From NCBI GenBank assembly GCA_902783065.1, contig CACZPV010000255.1:1-5241 (forward strand): DNA of 5,241 nucleotides, in the 5' to 3' direction. The DNA is from an uncultured Ruminococcus sp. (GTDB lineage Bacteria > Bacillota > Clostridia > Oscillospirales > Acutalibacteraceae). Below the pieces are notes generated by a model. It made no database searches. It was not told the origin of the DNA and saw nothing but the letters and a program-made list of their open reading frames with translations. Positions 4,609 to 5,241 of the stretch are shown piece by piece; the stretch's first letter is position 1; each line of letters opens with the position of its first letter. The position numbers were made by a program, and so were the translations under genes.

Positions 4609-4923
4609 TTATTTTCTCCTGCTATTTTTCACCTTAGGCAGTTCAATCTTCGGTGCTTCAGGATTTCTGCGAAAAAGAACAAATTTTGATCCGATCACCT
4701 GCACCACATCACATCCTGCAGCTGCAGCAATATGCTCGGCTGCCTCTCTCGGACTGATATCGGCTGTTTCAAGTACCTTTCCTTTAATCAATTCTCTTGC
4801 GGTCAGTGCATCATCAGCCTGTTTGATGATTTGTTCGCTCATACCGCCTTTTCCCACATATACTATTGTATCAATTTCTGTCGCAAGTGAGCGTAAAAAT
4901 GCTCTTTGTTTACTTGTCAGCAT
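4609..4923 (-). CDS. yhbY: YhbY-family RNA-binding protein (CRM domain)
   Basis: A 104-residue single CRM-domain protein (YhbY/YqeI). Relatives associate with pre-50S particles and bind 23S rRNA precursors (family knowledge). Signatures are the opening MLTSKQRAFLRSLA, the GKGGMSE loop (residues 24-30; the family's GxxG RNA-binding loop), the ARELIKGKVL strand, and a C-terminal half with AAAAGCDVVQVIGSKFVLFRR, where VQVIG-x-x-x-V/LFR is the usual closing strand. A basic tail (VKNSRRK) follows. The ATG at 4923 matches where homologs begin (MLT-x-KQ) and has GAGGA 9 nt upstream. The in-frame ATG at 4932 would add three residues (MKI) and directly touches that site, though a more distant AAGGA could serve it. 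It lies 49 nt after rdgB and 127 nt before nadD. Confidence 0.93.
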   Translation of the reverse strand: MLTSKQRAFLRSLATEIDTIVYVGKGGMSEQIIKQADDALTARELIKGKVLETADISPREAAEHIAAAAGCDVVQVIGSKFVLFRRNPEAPKIELPKVKNSRRK

Positions 4924-4972
4924 AATTTTCATTCCTCTTTTCCTTTGCTTTTCTGTACTGTCTTAACACGGT

Positions 4973-5241
4973 TCAAATTTCTTTTCTTAACAGTTCACTC
5001 AACTCTCTGAGAGCTTTTCCACGATGGCTCATGGCATCCTTCTGTGTATTAGTCAGTTCAGCAAAGGTTTTATTTCCTTCTACAAAAAATATAGGATCGT
5101 AACCAAATCCGTTATTTCCTCTTGGTGCAAAACCAATATTGCCGTCACACTGACCATAAGCAAAAATCTTTCTTCCATCAGGGAAAGCACAGCAAATAAC
5201 ACATGCAACATGTGCTGCCCGGTTTTCACTGCCCGTTGCCG
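4973..5241 (-). CDS. rdgB: XTP/dITP diphosphatase (RdgB/HAM1), C-terminal part
   Basis: The enzyme hydrolyses XTP, ITP and dITP to monophosphates plus pyrophosphate, keeping deaminated purines out of DNA and RNA (family knowledge). Only the last 88 residues are in the window; the 5' part, including the N-terminal SGN-K segment and the central DDSGL catalytic motif, lies beyond 5241. Visible signatures are ENRAA-HVACVI (5-15), DG (21-22), GNIGFAPRG (33-41), NGFGYDPIF (43-51, the purine-stacking segment), F-A-E-L (59-62) and MSHRGKAL (70-77, the S-H-R substrate-recognition motif), then a short amphipathic helix to the TGA. It is upstream of yhbY on the same strand and probably co-transcribed. 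The assignment is secure despite truncation by the window edge. Confidence 0.95.
   Translation of the reverse strand, partial: ATGSENRAAHVACVICCAFPDGRKIFAYGQCDGNIGFAPRGNNGFGYDPIFFVEGNKTFAELTNTQKDAMSHRGKALRELSELLRKEI

Overview
The window is a chromosomal housekeeping segment of a low-to-moderate GC Firmicute. The protein sequences and the nadD/yqeK/rsfS neighbourhood suggest a Clostridia-type gut bacterium, perhaps Ruminococcus-like; that taxonomic guess is inference. Every convincing gene lies on the minus strand, so the region reads right to left. Most starts carry a clear AGGAG-type ribosome binding site.

Right block (5241 down to 2376): the 3' part of rdgB (removal of non-canonical purine triphosphates), yhbY (CRM-domain ribosome-assembly factor), nadD (NAD biosynthesis), a YqeG-type HAD phosphatase, a small conserved-looking protein that may belong to DUF6572, and aroQ (type II dehydroquinase, shikimate pathway). 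Three gaps are not ordinary spacers. One is 127 nt with a small hairpin (yhbY-nadD). One is 156 nt with a GC-rich block (nadD-yqeG). One is 77 nt with an inverted repeat and a possible 15-codon leader ORF that overlaps the aroQ start.

Middle (about 2375 to 2025): a gene-free stretch of about 350 nt packed with structure. It has two 26-bp units, each carrying a hairpin, with a compensatory base-pair change between them. A third partial unit contains the aroQ stop codon. There is also an AT-rich inverted repeat, a 17-bp near-perfect palindrome without a U-tract, and then a good sigma-A-type promoter (TTGCAA-17-TATAAT) followed by a 9-bp inverted repeat at the presumed transcription start.

Left block (2024 down to 1): yqeK (HD-domain Ap4A hydrolase family), a lipoprotein with an Ig-like and a YARHG-like domain, a 250-nt gap with a weak promoter candidate, and rsfS (ribosomal silencing factor, cut by the window edge).

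The set is a reshuffled version of the yqeG-yqeH-aroE-yhbY-nadD-yqeK-rsfS cluster of Bacillus. Here yqeG has moved behind nadD, a shikimate gene is present but is aroQ rather than aroE, and nadD and yqeK are split by a repeat-filled gap and a new promoter. I see no phage, CRISPR, toxin-antitoxin or defence system. The most unusual material is the repeat and hairpin DNA at 2160-2390 and the lipoprotein between yqeK and rsfS.
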